Source: Lacrimispora algidixylanolytica
GTDB lineage: Bacteria > Bacillota > Clostridia > Lachnospirales > Lachnospiraceae
Length of the DNA: 64,000 nucleotides
Reading direction: 5' to 3'
Assembly (NCBI RefSeq): GCF_003609635.1
Contig: NZ_MCIA01000010.1
Span: 1-64,000 of the forward strand
The translations under genes and the position numbers were made by a program. Shown in pieces: positions 52,510 through 61,463 of this stretch. Positions within the stretch are counted from its first letter, which is position 1; every line of letters starts with the position of its first letter. Below the pieces are notes generated by a model. It saw only the letters and a program-made list of their open reading frames with translations. It was not told the origin of the DNA and did no database searches.

Positions 52510-53379
52510 ATGGAAAACGATTACAGATTTATAAAAGCATATCAGGCTGACAATACCTATAGAAAGTCTTTCAATGAACTGGCTCAGTCTGTATTTGAGC
52601 TTAGTTTTGAGGACTGGTATCAAAATGGATATTGGACAGGAAAATATATTCCTTATTCTTTTCTTCATAATGATAAGGTTGTTGCAAATGTCTCTGTGAG
52701 TCCAATGAAGTTTATGCACAATGGCAAGAAAAGAAACTATGTTCAACTAGGGACAGTAATGACAGATGAAGCATACAGAAATCAGGGTCTCATTCGGCGT
52801 CTGATGGAAGAAGTTGATTCTGATTTTGGTAAGAGTGCTGATGGATTCTTTCTATTTGCAAATGAGACGGTTCTGGATTTTTATCCTAAATTTGGTTATA
52901 AGAAAATGGAGGAGCACAGCTTTTATAAATATCCAAACAACCTTTCAGAAATGACGGCTATGAAAATCCCTATGAAATCAAAAGAAGATTATAAGATTTT
53001 AGAGGCAGCAGTTATCAATAGCTGCGCTCAAAGTAGCTTATGGATGCTTGAAAATATGGAACTTGTCATGTTCTATGCAACTCAATTCATGTCTGAAAAT
53101 GTCTATGAGGTGAAGAATGCTTATGTGATTGCGGAGCTTGATGAAGGCGATCTATTCATTGATCAGATCTTTGCCCCGGATAAGGTGAATCTGGACGAAA
53201 TTATAGCTTCATTTGGTAAAGAAGTTAAAAAGGTGACTTTGGGATTTACACCACTTGATAAAGATGGTTTTTTGTGGGAAGAAAGTATGGATGAGGATAC
53301 GGTGCTTTATGGAAAGGGAAGTTCTCTGATTGAATTAGAGGGGCTTAAGCAAAGAATTCCTACTTTGTCGCATACGTAA
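52510..53379 (+). CDS. GNAT family acetyltransferase
   Basis: The product is 289 aa. Acetyl-CoA-binding motif A is VQLGTVMTDEAYRNQGLIRR and FYPKFGYKKMEEHSFYKY closes the first domain (about 1-145). The second half is a degenerate GNAT-like or effector region without a clear motif, the arrangement of the Eis-like/two-domain GNATs. TTAGGAG lies 7 bases upstream. The substrate is unknown. Confidence 0.82.
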   Translation: MENDYRFIKAYQADNTYRKSFNELAQSVFELSFEDWYQNGYWTGKYIPYSFLHNDKVVANVSVSPMKFMHNGKKRNYVQLGTVMTDEAYRNQGLIRRLMEEVDSDFGKSADGFFLFANETVLDFYPKFGYKKMEEHSFYKYPNNLSEMTAMKIPMKSKEDYKILEAAVINSCAQSSLWMLENMELVMFYATQFMSENVYEVKNAYVIAELDEGDLFIDQIFAPDKVNLDEIIASFGKEVKKVTLGFTPLDKDGFLWEESMDEDTVLYGKGSSLIELEGLKQRIPTLSHT

Positions 53380-53625
53380 TTAGAAGAAAGTAGTAAAATG
53401 AGTTGGTGGACGAATAATAGTTGTAAGAAGCTAGAATGGTCTTATCATTTTAAAACAAAGGGATTTATAGGAAGAAAAATAAGTAGTTAATTGACTTGAG
53501 TTTGTACAATAACGCCACATTGAAAAAGTATTTCAATGGATATGTATTAAATATCTTTAATCGCGATGGCTGGTTCTTTGTTGTGGTATTTATATTAAAA
53601 TACAAAATTGGCGGCTAGAAAGTCT

Positions 53626-53665
53626 AAAAGGAGAGGAAACAGCTTAATCTGTTTTCTCTCCTTTT
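53626..53665 (-). terminator. Hairpin terminator at the end of the marR gene
   Basis: AAAAGGAGAGGAAACAG pairs with CTGTTTTCTCTCCTTTT around a 6-base loop. It overlaps the last codons of the minus-strand marR gene, with TTTT at its end on that strand. The 260 bases between the plus-strand acetyltransferase and this hairpin hold no gene. Confidence 0.75.
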
Positions 53666-54207
53666 CTTCTTAGCGAAAACCGTTTCATAAACGTATAGAT
53701 TTCCTGCTCACTATACGTGTTCGGAACCTTCACATCTTCTTCCATTCCATCAAGCTCTTCTCCATCGAAACGGTAGAGTTTCTTCAATAATTTCCAGAAT
53801 ATTTCTAATTCTTCAGCAGTGAACTCTTTGAACGTGTCTGCCATAAAATCAATAGAAACGCTTTGTCCCGTTTGCGTCATGGTATCCATTCCTAATTCGG
53901 TAATAACTACGTTAATAGCCCGCTTGTCTTTGGAACTGGGTGCTATGGATAGGAAGTTTTTTTTCTGAAGACTGCCAATAATCTGAGCAGTATTTTGTTT
54001 TGTGGTACCTATTTTTTGCGCGATATTGTTGAGAGTAGCCTGATCGCTGGGAAGATGAAGGATCCCCAAAAGTACCATGTATTGCCTTAAGGTGAGAGGG
54101 ATACTATATTTATCTCCGGTAACTTGGAGTTTATTTGAAACGGAAATCAAACTGGAAAAAACTTGTTCCATTAAGTGCAATAATTGAATCTCTCTTTCAA
54201 AGTCCAT
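53644..54207 (-). CDS. MarR family transcriptional regulator
   Basis: The product is 187 aa, longer than the usual 140-150 because of a C-terminal tail after residue about 145. The winged helix is visible: LTLRQYMVLLGIL, TLNNIAQKIGTTKQNTAQII and the wing SSKDKRAINVVITELG. A palindrome lies 22 bases upstream of its start, inside the space between its promoter and start. It probably represses itself and may control the hydrolase gene located upstream on the same strand. Confidence 0.9.
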   Translation of the reverse strand: MDFEREIQLLHLMEQVFSSLISVSNKLQVTGDKYSIPLTLRQYMVLLGILHLPSDQATLNNIAQKIGTTKQNTAQIIGSLQKKNFLSIAPSSKDKRAINVVITELGMDTMTQTGQSVSIDFMADTFKEFTAEELEIFWKLLKKLYRFDGEELDGMEEDVKVPNTYSEQEIYTFMKRFSLRRKGEKTD

Positions 54208-54228
54208 GATAATAAATACCTTCCCAAT

Positions 54229-54248
54229 ATTCGATTCACTGATCGAAT
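54229..54248. promoter_or_regulatory. Putative MarR operator
   Basis: ATTCGAT and ATCGAAT are perfect inverted arms separated by six bases (20 bases in all), downstream of the marR -10 box and upstream of the start codon, a classic autorepression site. Confidence 0.65.
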
Positions 54249-54264
54249 CAATGATTTATTTATT

Positions 54265-54293
54265 ATTATAAGGCAGTACAATATCATGGTCAA
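54265..54293 (-). promoter_or_regulatory. Sigma-A promoter of marR
   Basis: On the minus strand TTGACC (54293-54288), a 17-base spacer and TATAAT (54270-54265). It lies between the hydrolase stop and marR. Confidence 0.8.
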
Positions 54294-54304
54294 TGTTATC
54301 TTTG

Positions 54305-55582
54305 TTATTTGTCTCGGAAGAAGTTAATGGTCCGTTGAAAGGATTGGTATTGCCCTTCCGCATTTCCTAATAGAGTCCCTCCTGTTGAAAATATTCCTCC
54401 GTTCATTGGGATAGCAGTGGTGAGACTGACAGGGATAATAAATGGCACTGGTAAAGGATGGCCCATGTGAGGATACGATAACAGTTCTACACGGTGTTTA
54501 TAGTTTCTTCTCTTTAGGTGATTAATTATTTCCTGACATGCTTCATAGCTGTTCCATATGTTATCTTCTTCTCCGCAGATTAAAAGAAGATCGGCATTAG
54601 AATCTTCAACTTTAATTCTCGCTTCATCTTTGTTTGAAGAAGCTAATAAGGACTTTTTGTAGGTGTTGCAAAAACCAAAGGGAACTCCATTTTCTATTTG
54701 CAGCTTCTGATCTTGGTAGAAATATTCATTATCCACTTTGACAAATGGAAGTGAATTTCTTTTGTAGGACCAGGAAGATACATTAGCCCCGCTCATTAAT
54801 CCGTTTAAAGCCTGAAAGCAGTAAGCATGTGGTTCTACAGCCACAACCTTTTTAATCTGTGGGTATTTGGAAGCTAGTAGAAGTGCGAGTTCACCTCCTT
54901 TAGAGGTTCCATGGATATAAATTTCTTCGGATTTTGTGATTTCATTTGTCTTGATCCAATCAAATATGTTTTCGAAATATTCTAATGGAATTTCTTCCAG
55001 TTTTTCTGGCAGATTTTTGGTTGCAAAATAAGAGACGGTAAGAACGTTAAAACCTCTGGAAGCGAGTGGACCTGCCATCAAAGATAAACTATCCAAGTTT
55101 CCATCAGAGCCTCCAAGCATTAGAATGGTTTTATGTCTTGAGTGTTCTTTGTAGAAAAGTTGCCCTGTAAAGGTGTCGTTTATTTTTTGAACTACAATAT
55201 CTTTTGATTTAAAAAATCGTGTTAAGGTTAATTCACGCTGATCCGATGTCGTTTCAAAAGAGATTTTTATTAAAATGGGATGTTCAATGTTAATGTTTTT
55301 TGCAATATTTTTACCATAGGAGGTTGTAAGTCTTAGAGAGTAAAGTAAACCAATGGAATTGGCGTTTTCATAAGTACCTTCGATAGGTGAGGTATGTTCT
55401 AAATCTACTTCTCCTTTGTCATCTGGCTGAAATATAGCGTAAGAGGAAAATAATTCGCCGGAGCACCAAGGTAATTCCATATGAAAGGTTATTTTTAGAT
55501 GGCTTAGGGGGCTTAGTTCAGAAATTTTAATATGTATTTTTTCATCTACAAAAGCTTCCTGGTTTTTGATTTCAATCTTCAT
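54305..55582 (-). CDS. BAAT/acyl-CoA thioesterase-like alpha/beta hydrolase
   Basis: The product is 425 aa. The N-terminal beta domain (about 1-130, DEKIHIKISELSPLSHLKIT) and the C-terminal alpha/beta-hydrolase part with the nucleophile in IYIHGTSKGGELALLLAS follow the bile-acid-CoA:amino acid N-acyltransferase/acyl-CoA thioesterase family. An Asp in LICGEEDNIWNS and the His in SYPHMGHPL complete a triad. AAGGAA precedes the ATG at 55582. Eukaryotic members use Cys at the nucleophile; here it is Ser, pointing to hydrolysis. It lies upstream of marR on the same strand. Confidence 0.86.
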   Translation of the reverse strand: MKIEIKNQEAFVDEKIHIKISELSPLSHLKITFHMELPWCSGELFSSYAIFQPDDKGEVDLEHTSPIEGTYENANSIGLLYSLRLTTSYGKNIAKNINIEHPILIKISFETTSDQRELTLTRFFKSKDIVVQKINDTFTGQLFYKEHSRHKTILMLGGSDGNLDSLSLMAGPLASRGFNVLTVSYFATKNLPEKLEEIPLEYFENIFDWIKTNEITKSEEIYIHGTSKGGELALLLASKYPQIKKVVAVEPHAYCFQALNGLMSGANVSSWSYKRNSLPFVKVDNEYFYQDQKLQIENGVPFGFCNTYKKSLLASSNKDEARIKVEDSNADLLLICGEEDNIWNSYEACQEIINHLKRRNYKHRVELLSYPHMGHPLPVPFIIPVSLTTAIPMNGGIFSTGGTLLGNAEGQYQSFQRTINFFRDK

Positions 55583-55713
55583 GTTATTTTCCTTGTATAA
55601 TGAGTACAAATGGTTTTATCACTATACGTTTCCTTTCTAGAATATGTTCTACATGAACTTAAATAGGCACAGCATATTAGTTGCATTATTTCCGAAAAAT
55701 TAAAAAACAAATT

Positions 55714-55773
55714 AGGCAATATATTGACATAAATATCATACAACCACACACCCGTATTGTCAATATATTGTCT
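55714..55773 (-). promoter_or_regulatory. Promoter flanked by a 16-base inverted repeat
   Basis: On the minus strand TTGACA (55763-55758), 17 bases and TATGAT (55740-55735) drive the hydrolase gene. The arms AGGCAATATATTGACA (55714-55729) and TGTCAATATATTGTCT (55758-55773) match at 15 of 16 positions and bracket the promoter. The leader to the hydrolase start is about 145 bases. The arms could bind a dimeric repressor or form a loop. Confidence 0.65.
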
Positions 55774-55927
55774 AATATTTGAATTGACTTTATGTATAAA
55801 AGAGATTGAGGTAGATGTCAATCCATTTAGGAGTATACTTATTACATACAAATGTGGATTGATCAAAAATATAAAAAACATATTGGTAAGAGAGTTGTAA
55901 AGCATGCAAAACCATGGAGGTAAGTTG

Positions 55928-56593
55928 ATGCCATTAGAAGAAATGAGTAAATTTTTTGAAAATCGCTTAGAGGGGTATGAGGAGCATATGATTTCCAATG
56001 TAATAGGTTACAAAGAAGCATGTGTAAAATTGCCGACTTTAATTTCTAGTCGTTGTGAGCGATTATTGGATCTTGGTTGTGGAACTGGTTTAGAGTTAGA
56101 GAATGTATTTAAAGCTTTTTCACATATTCAAGTGACAGGCATTGATCTAACTCAGTCCATGCTGGATAAATTACAGGATAAATACAAAGGTAAATCCCTT
56201 CAACTAATTTGTGGAAGCTACTTTGATGTTGAACTGGCAACTGAATCATTTGATTGTGCAATTTCCTTTCAAACCATGCACCATTTCTCTCATGAAGCTA
56301 AGATAGGGTTGTATAAAAAAATATGTAATTCTCTAAAGCCTAAGGGTATGTATATTGAGTGCGATTATATGGTGGAAACACAGGAAGAAGAGGATTATTT
56401 TTATCGGGAGTACTATCGTTTTATGAAAGACATGGCTGTTTCTAACGAAGAATTTTATCATTACGACACTCCTTGTACCTTGGGCAATCAGATAAAGATG
56501 TTAAAGGAGGCAGGTTTTATAAAAGTTGATAAGGTTTTTAAGATGGACCATACTGTCATGATTATTGCTGTTAAATTGGCACCTTTTCTATGA
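55928..56593 (+). CDS. Class I SAM-dependent methyltransferase
   Basis: The product is 221 aa. Motif I is LLDLGCGTGLELENVFKAF, followed by VTGIDLTQSMLDKLQDKYKG and a motif IV-like FDCAISFQTMHHFSHE. The ATG at 55928 has TGGAGG 8 bases upstream. It is a small-molecule-type methyltransferase; the substrate is unknown. Its stop overlaps the start of the truncated permease, whose reading begins at the last bases (ATGA). Confidence 0.87.
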   Translation: MPLEEMSKFFENRLEGYEEHMISNVIGYKEACVKLPTLISSRCERLLDLGCGTGLELENVFKAFSHIQVTGIDLTQSMLDKLQDKYKGKSLQLICGSYFDVELATESFDCAISFQTMHHFSHEAKIGLYKKICNSLKPKGMYIECDYMVETQEEEDYFYREYYRFMKDMAVSNEEFYHYDTPCTLGNQIKMLKEAGFIKVDKVFKMDHTVMIIAVKLAPFL

Positions 56594-57171
56594 TTAATGC
56601 AATTAACATGTTTGTATATTTCTTTGGCATCAATGGCCTCCCGCAGAAAATTAAGAGCGGTGACATGGATCTGTATCTTACAAAGCCAGGAAGCCCTTTA
56701 CTTCGAATGACATTTGAACGAATAAATCCTGGTTCACTTCCTCTTGTGGGTATGAGTGTTTTGATCATTGTTTATGGAGTACATGTGCTGGATGCCCCTA
56801 TCTTAGGGGGAGCCATAGCAAGCTATATTTTCTGGTTGATATTAATGACCATATTATTTTATGAGATGGAAGTAATCATACGGTCGGTTTGCTTTTTCGT
56901 CCTATCCAATGCAAATATAACCAGGATTGAGGAGGCCGGGTTGGAATTGTGTATGAAGATCCCGGGGATTGTCTTTTACGGGGGATATAAATTGCTCTTT
57001 TGTTGCATCTTGCCATATGGTATTATGGCTACAATACCAGTTCAATCGCTAATTGGAGAGTTAAGTGTATTGGGAGCTGTATATGGGATTTTTATTACCG
57101 CCTTTTTTACAGTTGTTACAAGGGTTGTTTGGAAATGCGGAATTCGGTGTTATAATAGTGCTAGTTCATAA
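56590..57171 (+). pseudogene. ABC-2 type permease, 5' truncated
   Basis: The frame encodes 193 aa, MINAINMFVYFFGINGLPQK then IKSGDMDLYLTKPGSPLLRM, the middle of the ABC2_membrane_6 (DUF990-like) permeases, to a natural C-terminus ending NSASS. Full members are about 260 aa; the first two membrane segments are missing. The reading begins abruptly at the 3' end of the methyltransferase gene with no ribosome binding site of its own. No ATPase partner gene is near. A functional short form is not excluded. Confidence 0.7.
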
Positions 57172-57172
57172 G

Positions 57173-57745
57173 GGAGAGTGTCTGTTTGACCATTGGAACT
57201 TTGATTTTTATGCGGAGAATCCACAGATAAAATCACCTTCTAAAAAATATAGGGATTTGCCAGTTGAAAAAAGGTTGAGATCAGTAAATGTTTTATTTTC
57301 CTTTTTGAACCTGGTAGCGGAAAAGAACTATGTTGGAGTTGATTTTTACGATGGAAGTATGATGTATGATTTTGATACTGATACCACGACTATTTGCGAC
57401 ATCGACTTTTTTCGGGAGAAAACAACGATAAATGATATGGGAGAAAATTATTGGGGAAGCAAAAGGTTAAAGGCGCCAGAAGAATACATACTTAATGAGA
57501 CGATTGATGAGAGGACGAATGTATTTACCTTGGGGGCTATGATATTTCATATTTTCGGAAGTTTTACGGAAGAGGAAATAAAGATACGGTATAAGTGTCG
57601 TTGCTTTTTGCCGTGTTCTATCGAACAGTGGGAGTTGGATGAGAAAGCGTATGAGGTATTGCTAAAAGCAGTTGCACTAAAACCAGAGGAACGATATCAG
57701 ACAGTGAAAGAATTTCAGGAAAAATGGGAGCTTCTTTATAGATAA
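57173..57745 (+). pseudogene. Serine/threonine kinase-like protein, 5' truncated
   Basis: Directly after the permease stop, a second frame reads GECLFDHWNFDFYAENPQIK, then VGVDFYDGSMMYDFDTDTTT with CDIDFF and GSKRLKAPEEY, ending KPEERYQTVKEFQEKWELLY. These match the C-terminal lobe of a eukaryotic-like kinase (catalytic Asp region, a DFG-like IDFF, APE-like APEEY). The N-terminal lobe and its start codon are absent; the frame runs back into the permease tail. Confidence 0.7.
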
Positions 57746-57793
57746 AACAGATAGGAACTTCTAGATTTTCCTAGCCAATAAATAGTTTTTGTT

Positions 57794-57843
57794 AACCTTC
57801 AAACTGATGTGATAAAACGGCTCAGTTTGGAGGTTATATTTTT
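57794..57843 (+). terminator. Rho-independent terminator
   Basis: AACCTTCAAACTG pairs with CAGTTTGGAGGTT around a 16-base loop, followed by ATATTTTT. It closes the region of truncated genes. Confidence 0.82.
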
Positions 57844-58198
57844 AAATAAAAGGGTTAAGTCTCCCCAAAAGACGATCCGAAAATTATTTCGTAAACTTAA
57901 TGAGGAGCATTACTTGACAACTTTAAAAACAGATTTATAATGAAAGTATAGGCATAAACAATTGGGACAATGACTTGCCCCATGATTAACTACATAGTTT
58001 TCAACCGCATGCTGCTTACTTATGGTGTGAAGTATCATTTTCCGTCTTAATGGACAGGCAATCTTTTAAAAACCTGCTCATAAACATAGGGCACCCTCCT
58101 CTCTTTCGTCTGACATTCTTATGCCCTTAAAGTTTCTATCTCGTTTATTTTAACCAATCCACATATTCCGTTTCCAACGAAAAATAAAGGTATTACGA
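57844..58198. other. Long spacer with an orphan promoter-like site
   Basis: About 355 bases without a supported gene. TTGACA (57914-57919), 16 bases and TATAAT (57936-57941) look like a promoter, but the next gene is 358 bases away. On the minus strand a 23-codon ORF with GGAGGGTG upstream (about 58109-58038) and a frame with CPNC can be read, but neither resembles a family I know. Confidence 0.4.
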
Positions 58199-58228
58199 TT
58201 GAGGCTAGTTTGTACTAGTATCTATGAT
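58199..58228 (+). promoter_or_regulatory. Probable promoter of the secreted glycosidase
   Basis: TTGAGG (58199-58204), an 18-base spacer and TATGAT (58223-58228). The spacer contains the palindrome CTAGTTTGTACTAG (58205-58218), a possible operator. It lies 71 bases before the ATG. Confidence 0.55.
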
Positions 58229-58298
58229 TAGACTTTGCGCCAACGAACCTCAATGTGGAATAAGTTATCTAAAATACAATGAAGAAAGGGGTAAAGAG

Positions 58299-59777
58299 AT
58301 GAAAAAGATTGCAAGAAAGGTTTTAAGTGGGGGACTGCTGCTGTTACTGTTATTATTTGTCTTTGTTAATCCGAATCCGGTGAAGGCCTACGGGCCTTCC
58401 ACCATGTATACAACGCCGGCAGGAGCGCCAGCACCGGGAGTTTTGTATGCCAGGGCCATGCAGACAAGCAGTGGAAAGATGTATGCAACGTTTGAACAAT
58501 ACACCACCGGAGCATCTGCGTTTCCTATTTTTGAAAGCACCAACAACGGTGAGACTTGGGCAAAGGTTGGTGATGTAAAGGATACTCATAAGGGAGTGGG
58601 TATGAGATGGGAACCCCAATTATATGAGTTGCCCCAGGCAATCGGCAATATGCCTGCCGGAACCCTCCTTTGTGCTGGGCTTGTACTGCCTTATGACCGT
58701 TCCTTCTGCGAAATAGACTTATATAAGAGCAACGATGCGGGAAGAAACTGGACCTATGTAAGTACAATTGCAGAAGGCAAGAAAGCGAATCCTGGAGATG
58801 ATCCAGTTTGGGAGCCATTTTTAATGGTTGCTAATAACAAGCTTATCTGCTACTACTCAGACGAACGGGATACGGCCCACAGTCAAAAATTAGCGCATCA
58901 GACAACAACAGACGGCATTAACTGGAGCAGTGTGGTGAATGACGTTGCACTAACAGCCACAGGACAGAGGCCAGGAATGGCATCAGTGGCCAAAATGCCG
59001 AATGGAAATTACATAATGACATACGAAATTATTGGTAATCCTGGGGGTGCATACTATAAAATCTCATCAAATCCAGAAAGCTGGAATCCAACCGATGCAG
59101 GAACTTGCTTTGACCCATCGGGAAGTGGACCATATTGTGTTAATTTAAATGGAACCATTATTTTAAGCAGTGGAGGTAATAGCAAGCTGTATACAAACAC
59201 CAATAATGGGGTTGGAGCTTGGTCGCAGATCAATAGCATTGTTGGAGCATGTTATTCCAGATGTATTGTTCCACTCAGCAACGGACGTTTGTTTGTAATT
59301 GGAGCAGGCTGGAATGGTTCTGGATTAAATAGTGTTACCTATGGCGATATGCCTGTTTCCACGACAATAGATACTTTTGTTGCACTTACAAACCGGGCAA
59401 CTGGGTTATGCATGGATGGATACGGCTCTACCACAAATGGCTCCGACTGCAAACAGTATGCCAAAAATAACAGCAATAATCAGCAATGGGTCCTTGAGCA
59501 GTCCGGCAGTTATTATATGATCAGAAACGGTGCCACAGGATTATACTTAGATGGTATGGCCCGTACCGCTAACGGCTCTGTCTGTGGTCAATGGAGTAGC
59601 AGCGGAAGTAACAATCAGAAGTGGGTCCGGGAAGCATCAGGTGACTACTTCAAGTTTAAAAATGTTGCAACGGGATTATATCTGGATGGCACGGGTTCAA
59701 CGACCAATGGGGCTAATTTATACCAGTGGTCAGGCAGTACAAGTAATAATCAACAGTGGTCCATCGCAACCCCTTGA
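58299..59777 (+). CDS. Secreted sialidase-fold (GH93-like) glycosidase with ricin-type CBM
   Basis: The product is 492 aa. Residues 1-31 are a signal peptide ending NPVKAYG. Residues about 35-350 form a sialidase-fold domain with Asp-box-like turns (STNNGETWAKVG, SNDAGRNWTYVS, TTDGINWSS), as in GH93 exo-arabinanases. A ricin B-type domain (about 360-492) has three QxW repeats, NNQQWVLEQ, NNQKWVREA and NNQQWSIAT. I chose the ATG at 58299 after AAAGGGG. It probably acts on plant arabinan; a different glycan is possible. It is monocistronic, with its own terminator. Confidence 0.87.
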   Translation: MKKIARKVLSGGLLLLLLLFVFVNPNPVKAYGPSTMYTTPAGAPAPGVLYARAMQTSSGKMYATFEQYTTGASAFPIFESTNNGETWAKVGDVKDTHKGVGMRWEPQLYELPQAIGNMPAGTLLCAGLVLPYDRSFCEIDLYKSNDAGRNWTYVSTIAEGKKANPGDDPVWEPFLMVANNKLICYYSDERDTAHSQKLAHQTTTDGINWSSVVNDVALTATGQRPGMASVAKMPNGNYIMTYEIIGNPGGAYYKISSNPESWNPTDAGTCFDPSGSGPYCVNLNGTIILSSGGNSKLYTNTNNGVGAWSQINSIVGACYSRCIVPLSNGRLFVIGAGWNGSGLNSVTYGDMPVSTTIDTFVALTNRATGLCMDGYGSTTNGSDCKQYAKNNSNNQQWVLEQSGSYYMIRNGATGLYLDGMARTANGSVCGQWSSSGSNNQKWVREASGDYFKFKNVATGLYLDGTGSTTNGANLYQWSGSTSNNQQWSIATP

Positions 59778-59889
59778 TTGCCAGATAAGAAGTTATGATT
59801 TTACATAAGTAAATGTATTTATAAAAGGGGAATTCTGAATTTTGGCAAGTAAAGAGTTTCTTATAAATATGTTTCAATCATAGAATCTA

Positions 59890-59928
59890 AGAGATGATAG
59901 GATTAATTATACCTATCGTCTCTTTTTT
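59890..59928 (+). terminator. Terminator after the glycosidase gene
   Basis: GAGATGATAGG pairs with CCTATCGTCTC around a 10-base loop and is followed by TTTTTT. Confidence 0.92.
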
Positions 59929-60016
59929 GTAATGGTCCGTCCCCTGATCTCACCATAACAAAGACTCCTTGTTCCTTAGGAAAGGTCTGTGTTTTATGAG
60001 AGATACCCCATTTTAT

Positions 60017-60045
60017 TTGACAAACAAGGACCGTGGAAATATAAT
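60017..60045 (+). promoter_or_regulatory. Consensus sigma-A promoter for the acetyltransferase
   Basis: TTGACA (60017-60022), a 17-base spacer and TATAAT (60040-60045), both perfect. It lies 90 bases upstream of the start. Confidence 0.88.
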
Positions 60046-60134
60046 AGTGTACAATTACCTGACAGTCATACCATAGAATAGCTTTATATCCATGCAGTTC
60101 AGGCACAAATCATGGATTCGGAAGGGAGCAAAAC

Positions 60135-60704
60135 ATGAATCATTTAGGAACTGTTGTGTTAGAAACCGAACGTCTTATCTTACGCCCGTTTCGTTTAACG
60201 GATGCAGAGGATATGTACAGGAACTGGGCAAGCGATGTTCAAGTGACGAAATTCCTGGGTTGGCCTATTCACGAATCACCAGAAGCATCAAAGACTGTGA
60301 TTCAAGGTTGGATCGATCGATACGAAGATCCAAGGAGTTATGACTGGTGCATTGAGTATAAGGAAAATCATCAGGCCATTGGCAGCATTGGAGTGGTTTT
60401 CTGGAGTGAAAAAATAGATTCCGTTGAAATTGGATACTGTATGTCACAGGAGTATTGGTTTAAAGGAATTATGGCAGAAGCGTTAAAGGAGCTCGTACGC
60501 TTTTTCTTTGAGGGCGTAGGCTGTAACCGCATTGAAGCCAGGCATGATCCAAAGAATCCAAATTCCGGTAAGGTCATGAAAAAGGCTGGTTTGCGGTACG
60601 AAGGCACCCTCATTGAGGCAGGCAAGAATAACTTGGGAATTTGTGATCTTACTATATATGGAATTACGAGAAAGATGTACGAAGAAAGTCGCATCACCAG
60701 ATAG
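60135..60704 (+). CDS. GNAT acetyltransferase, RimJ/RimL type
   Basis: The product is 189 aa. VVLETERLILRPFRLTDAED is the RimJ/RimL start; IGYCMSQEYWFKGIMAEALK and NRIEARHDPKNPNSGKVMKK are the acetyl-CoA and C-terminal motifs. GGAAGGGAG lies 7 bases upstream. Such enzymes acetylate ribosomal N-termini or small amines; which one is not visible. Confidence 0.9.
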   Translation: MNHLGTVVLETERLILRPFRLTDAEDMYRNWASDVQVTKFLGWPIHESPEASKTVIQGWIDRYEDPRSYDWCIEYKENHQAIGSIGVVFWSEKIDSVEIGYCMSQEYWFKGIMAEALKELVRFFFEGVGCNRIEARHDPKNPNSGKVMKKAGLRYEGTLIEAGKNNLGICDLTIYGITRKMYEESRITR

Positions 60705-60777
60705 GTACATCTAATAAAGAAACTACATATTACAAGAGTTCAGTTGAAATACAACTAGAAACGAAAGGGAATGATCC

Positions 60778-61398
60778 ATGAAGAACCCGCTGAATTATCA
60801 GGTGACGGAATACGACTGCGGCCCCACCACATTGTTTAATGCAATGAGCTTTCTTTTTAAACGAGAAGAAGTGCCGCCCGATATTATGAAACACATTATG
60901 CTGTTCTGCCTTGATGCTTATAATATAAAAGGTGAGTTTGGGAAAAATGGGACTTCCCGCATGGCCATGATGTTTCTAAGTGACTGGTTCAACCAGTTTG
61001 GTAAGGTGAAGAAGTTTCCCATATACAGCGAATATTTAACGGGGAAAGAGGTGTATGTGGGAGAGAACAGCCGGATTATGTACGCTCTTCAGCAGGGGGG
61101 TGTTGTGGTAGCTCGGGTTATGTATGGATGCTGGCATTATGTGCTGATTACGGGAGCAGATCAAAAGCAGGTTTATTTATTTGATCCCTATTTTAGAAAG
61201 AAGCCATTTCATAAGCCGGAGATTAAGCTCATTGACGATATGCCATGCAGCAGAAATCGAAGTGTTTCCTGGGATATGTTAAACAGTACAGGAAAGGGAT
61301 TTTATGCCCTGGGCCCCTTGGAGATAAGAGAAGCCACCATATTATTTAACCGAGATACCCAGAAAAAGGCGGCGGATACCATAGAATATTTTATTTAA
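60778..61398 (+). CDS. C39-like papain-fold peptidase
   Basis: The product is 206 aa. A C39-type triad is visible: Cys14 in EYDCGPTTLFNAM, His120 in GCWHYVLITGA and Asp136 in LFDPYFR. There is no signal peptide or ABC domain, so it is a free C39_2-like protein, cytoplasmic by its sequence. AAAGGGAATG precedes the ATG. The gene follows the acetyltransferase by 73 bases and may be co-transcribed. The substrate is unknown. Confidence 0.8.
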   Translation: MKNPLNYQVTEYDCGPTTLFNAMSFLFKREEVPPDIMKHIMLFCLDAYNIKGEFGKNGTSRMAMMFLSDWFNQFGKVKKFPIYSEYLTGKEVYVGENSRIMYALQQGGVVVARVMYGCWHYVLITGADQKQVYLFDPYFRKKPFHKPEIKLIDDMPCSRNRSVSWDMLNSTGKGFYALGPLEIREATILFNRDTQKKAADTIEYFI

Positions 61399-61412
61399 AG
61401 ATGCAATGGAAA

Positions 61413-61463
61413 AAGGAGTTTTGCAGGTCCTATTATAAGGGATTGCAAGGCTCCTTATTTTTG
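61413..61463 (+). terminator. Terminator after the C39-like gene
   Basis: AAGGAGTTTTGCA pairs with TGCAAGGCTCCTT (two wobble pairs) and is followed by ATTTTTGTTT. Confidence 0.82.

Noticed and set aside
50278-53379. Mobile resistance island around the ANT(6)-type gene
   Set aside because: No transposase, integrase or flanking repeat was found, and base composition resembles the surrounding genes; chromosomal homologues are common in clostridia.
57065-57172. Start of the kinase-like frame upstream of the permease stop
   Set aside because: These codons overlap the conserved C-terminus of the permease in another frame and do not match a kinase; homology begins only at about 57173.
57844-58198. 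Small minus-strand ORFs, one with a CPNC motif
   Set aside because: They are short, interrupted and not recognisable; the support is too weak for a gene call.
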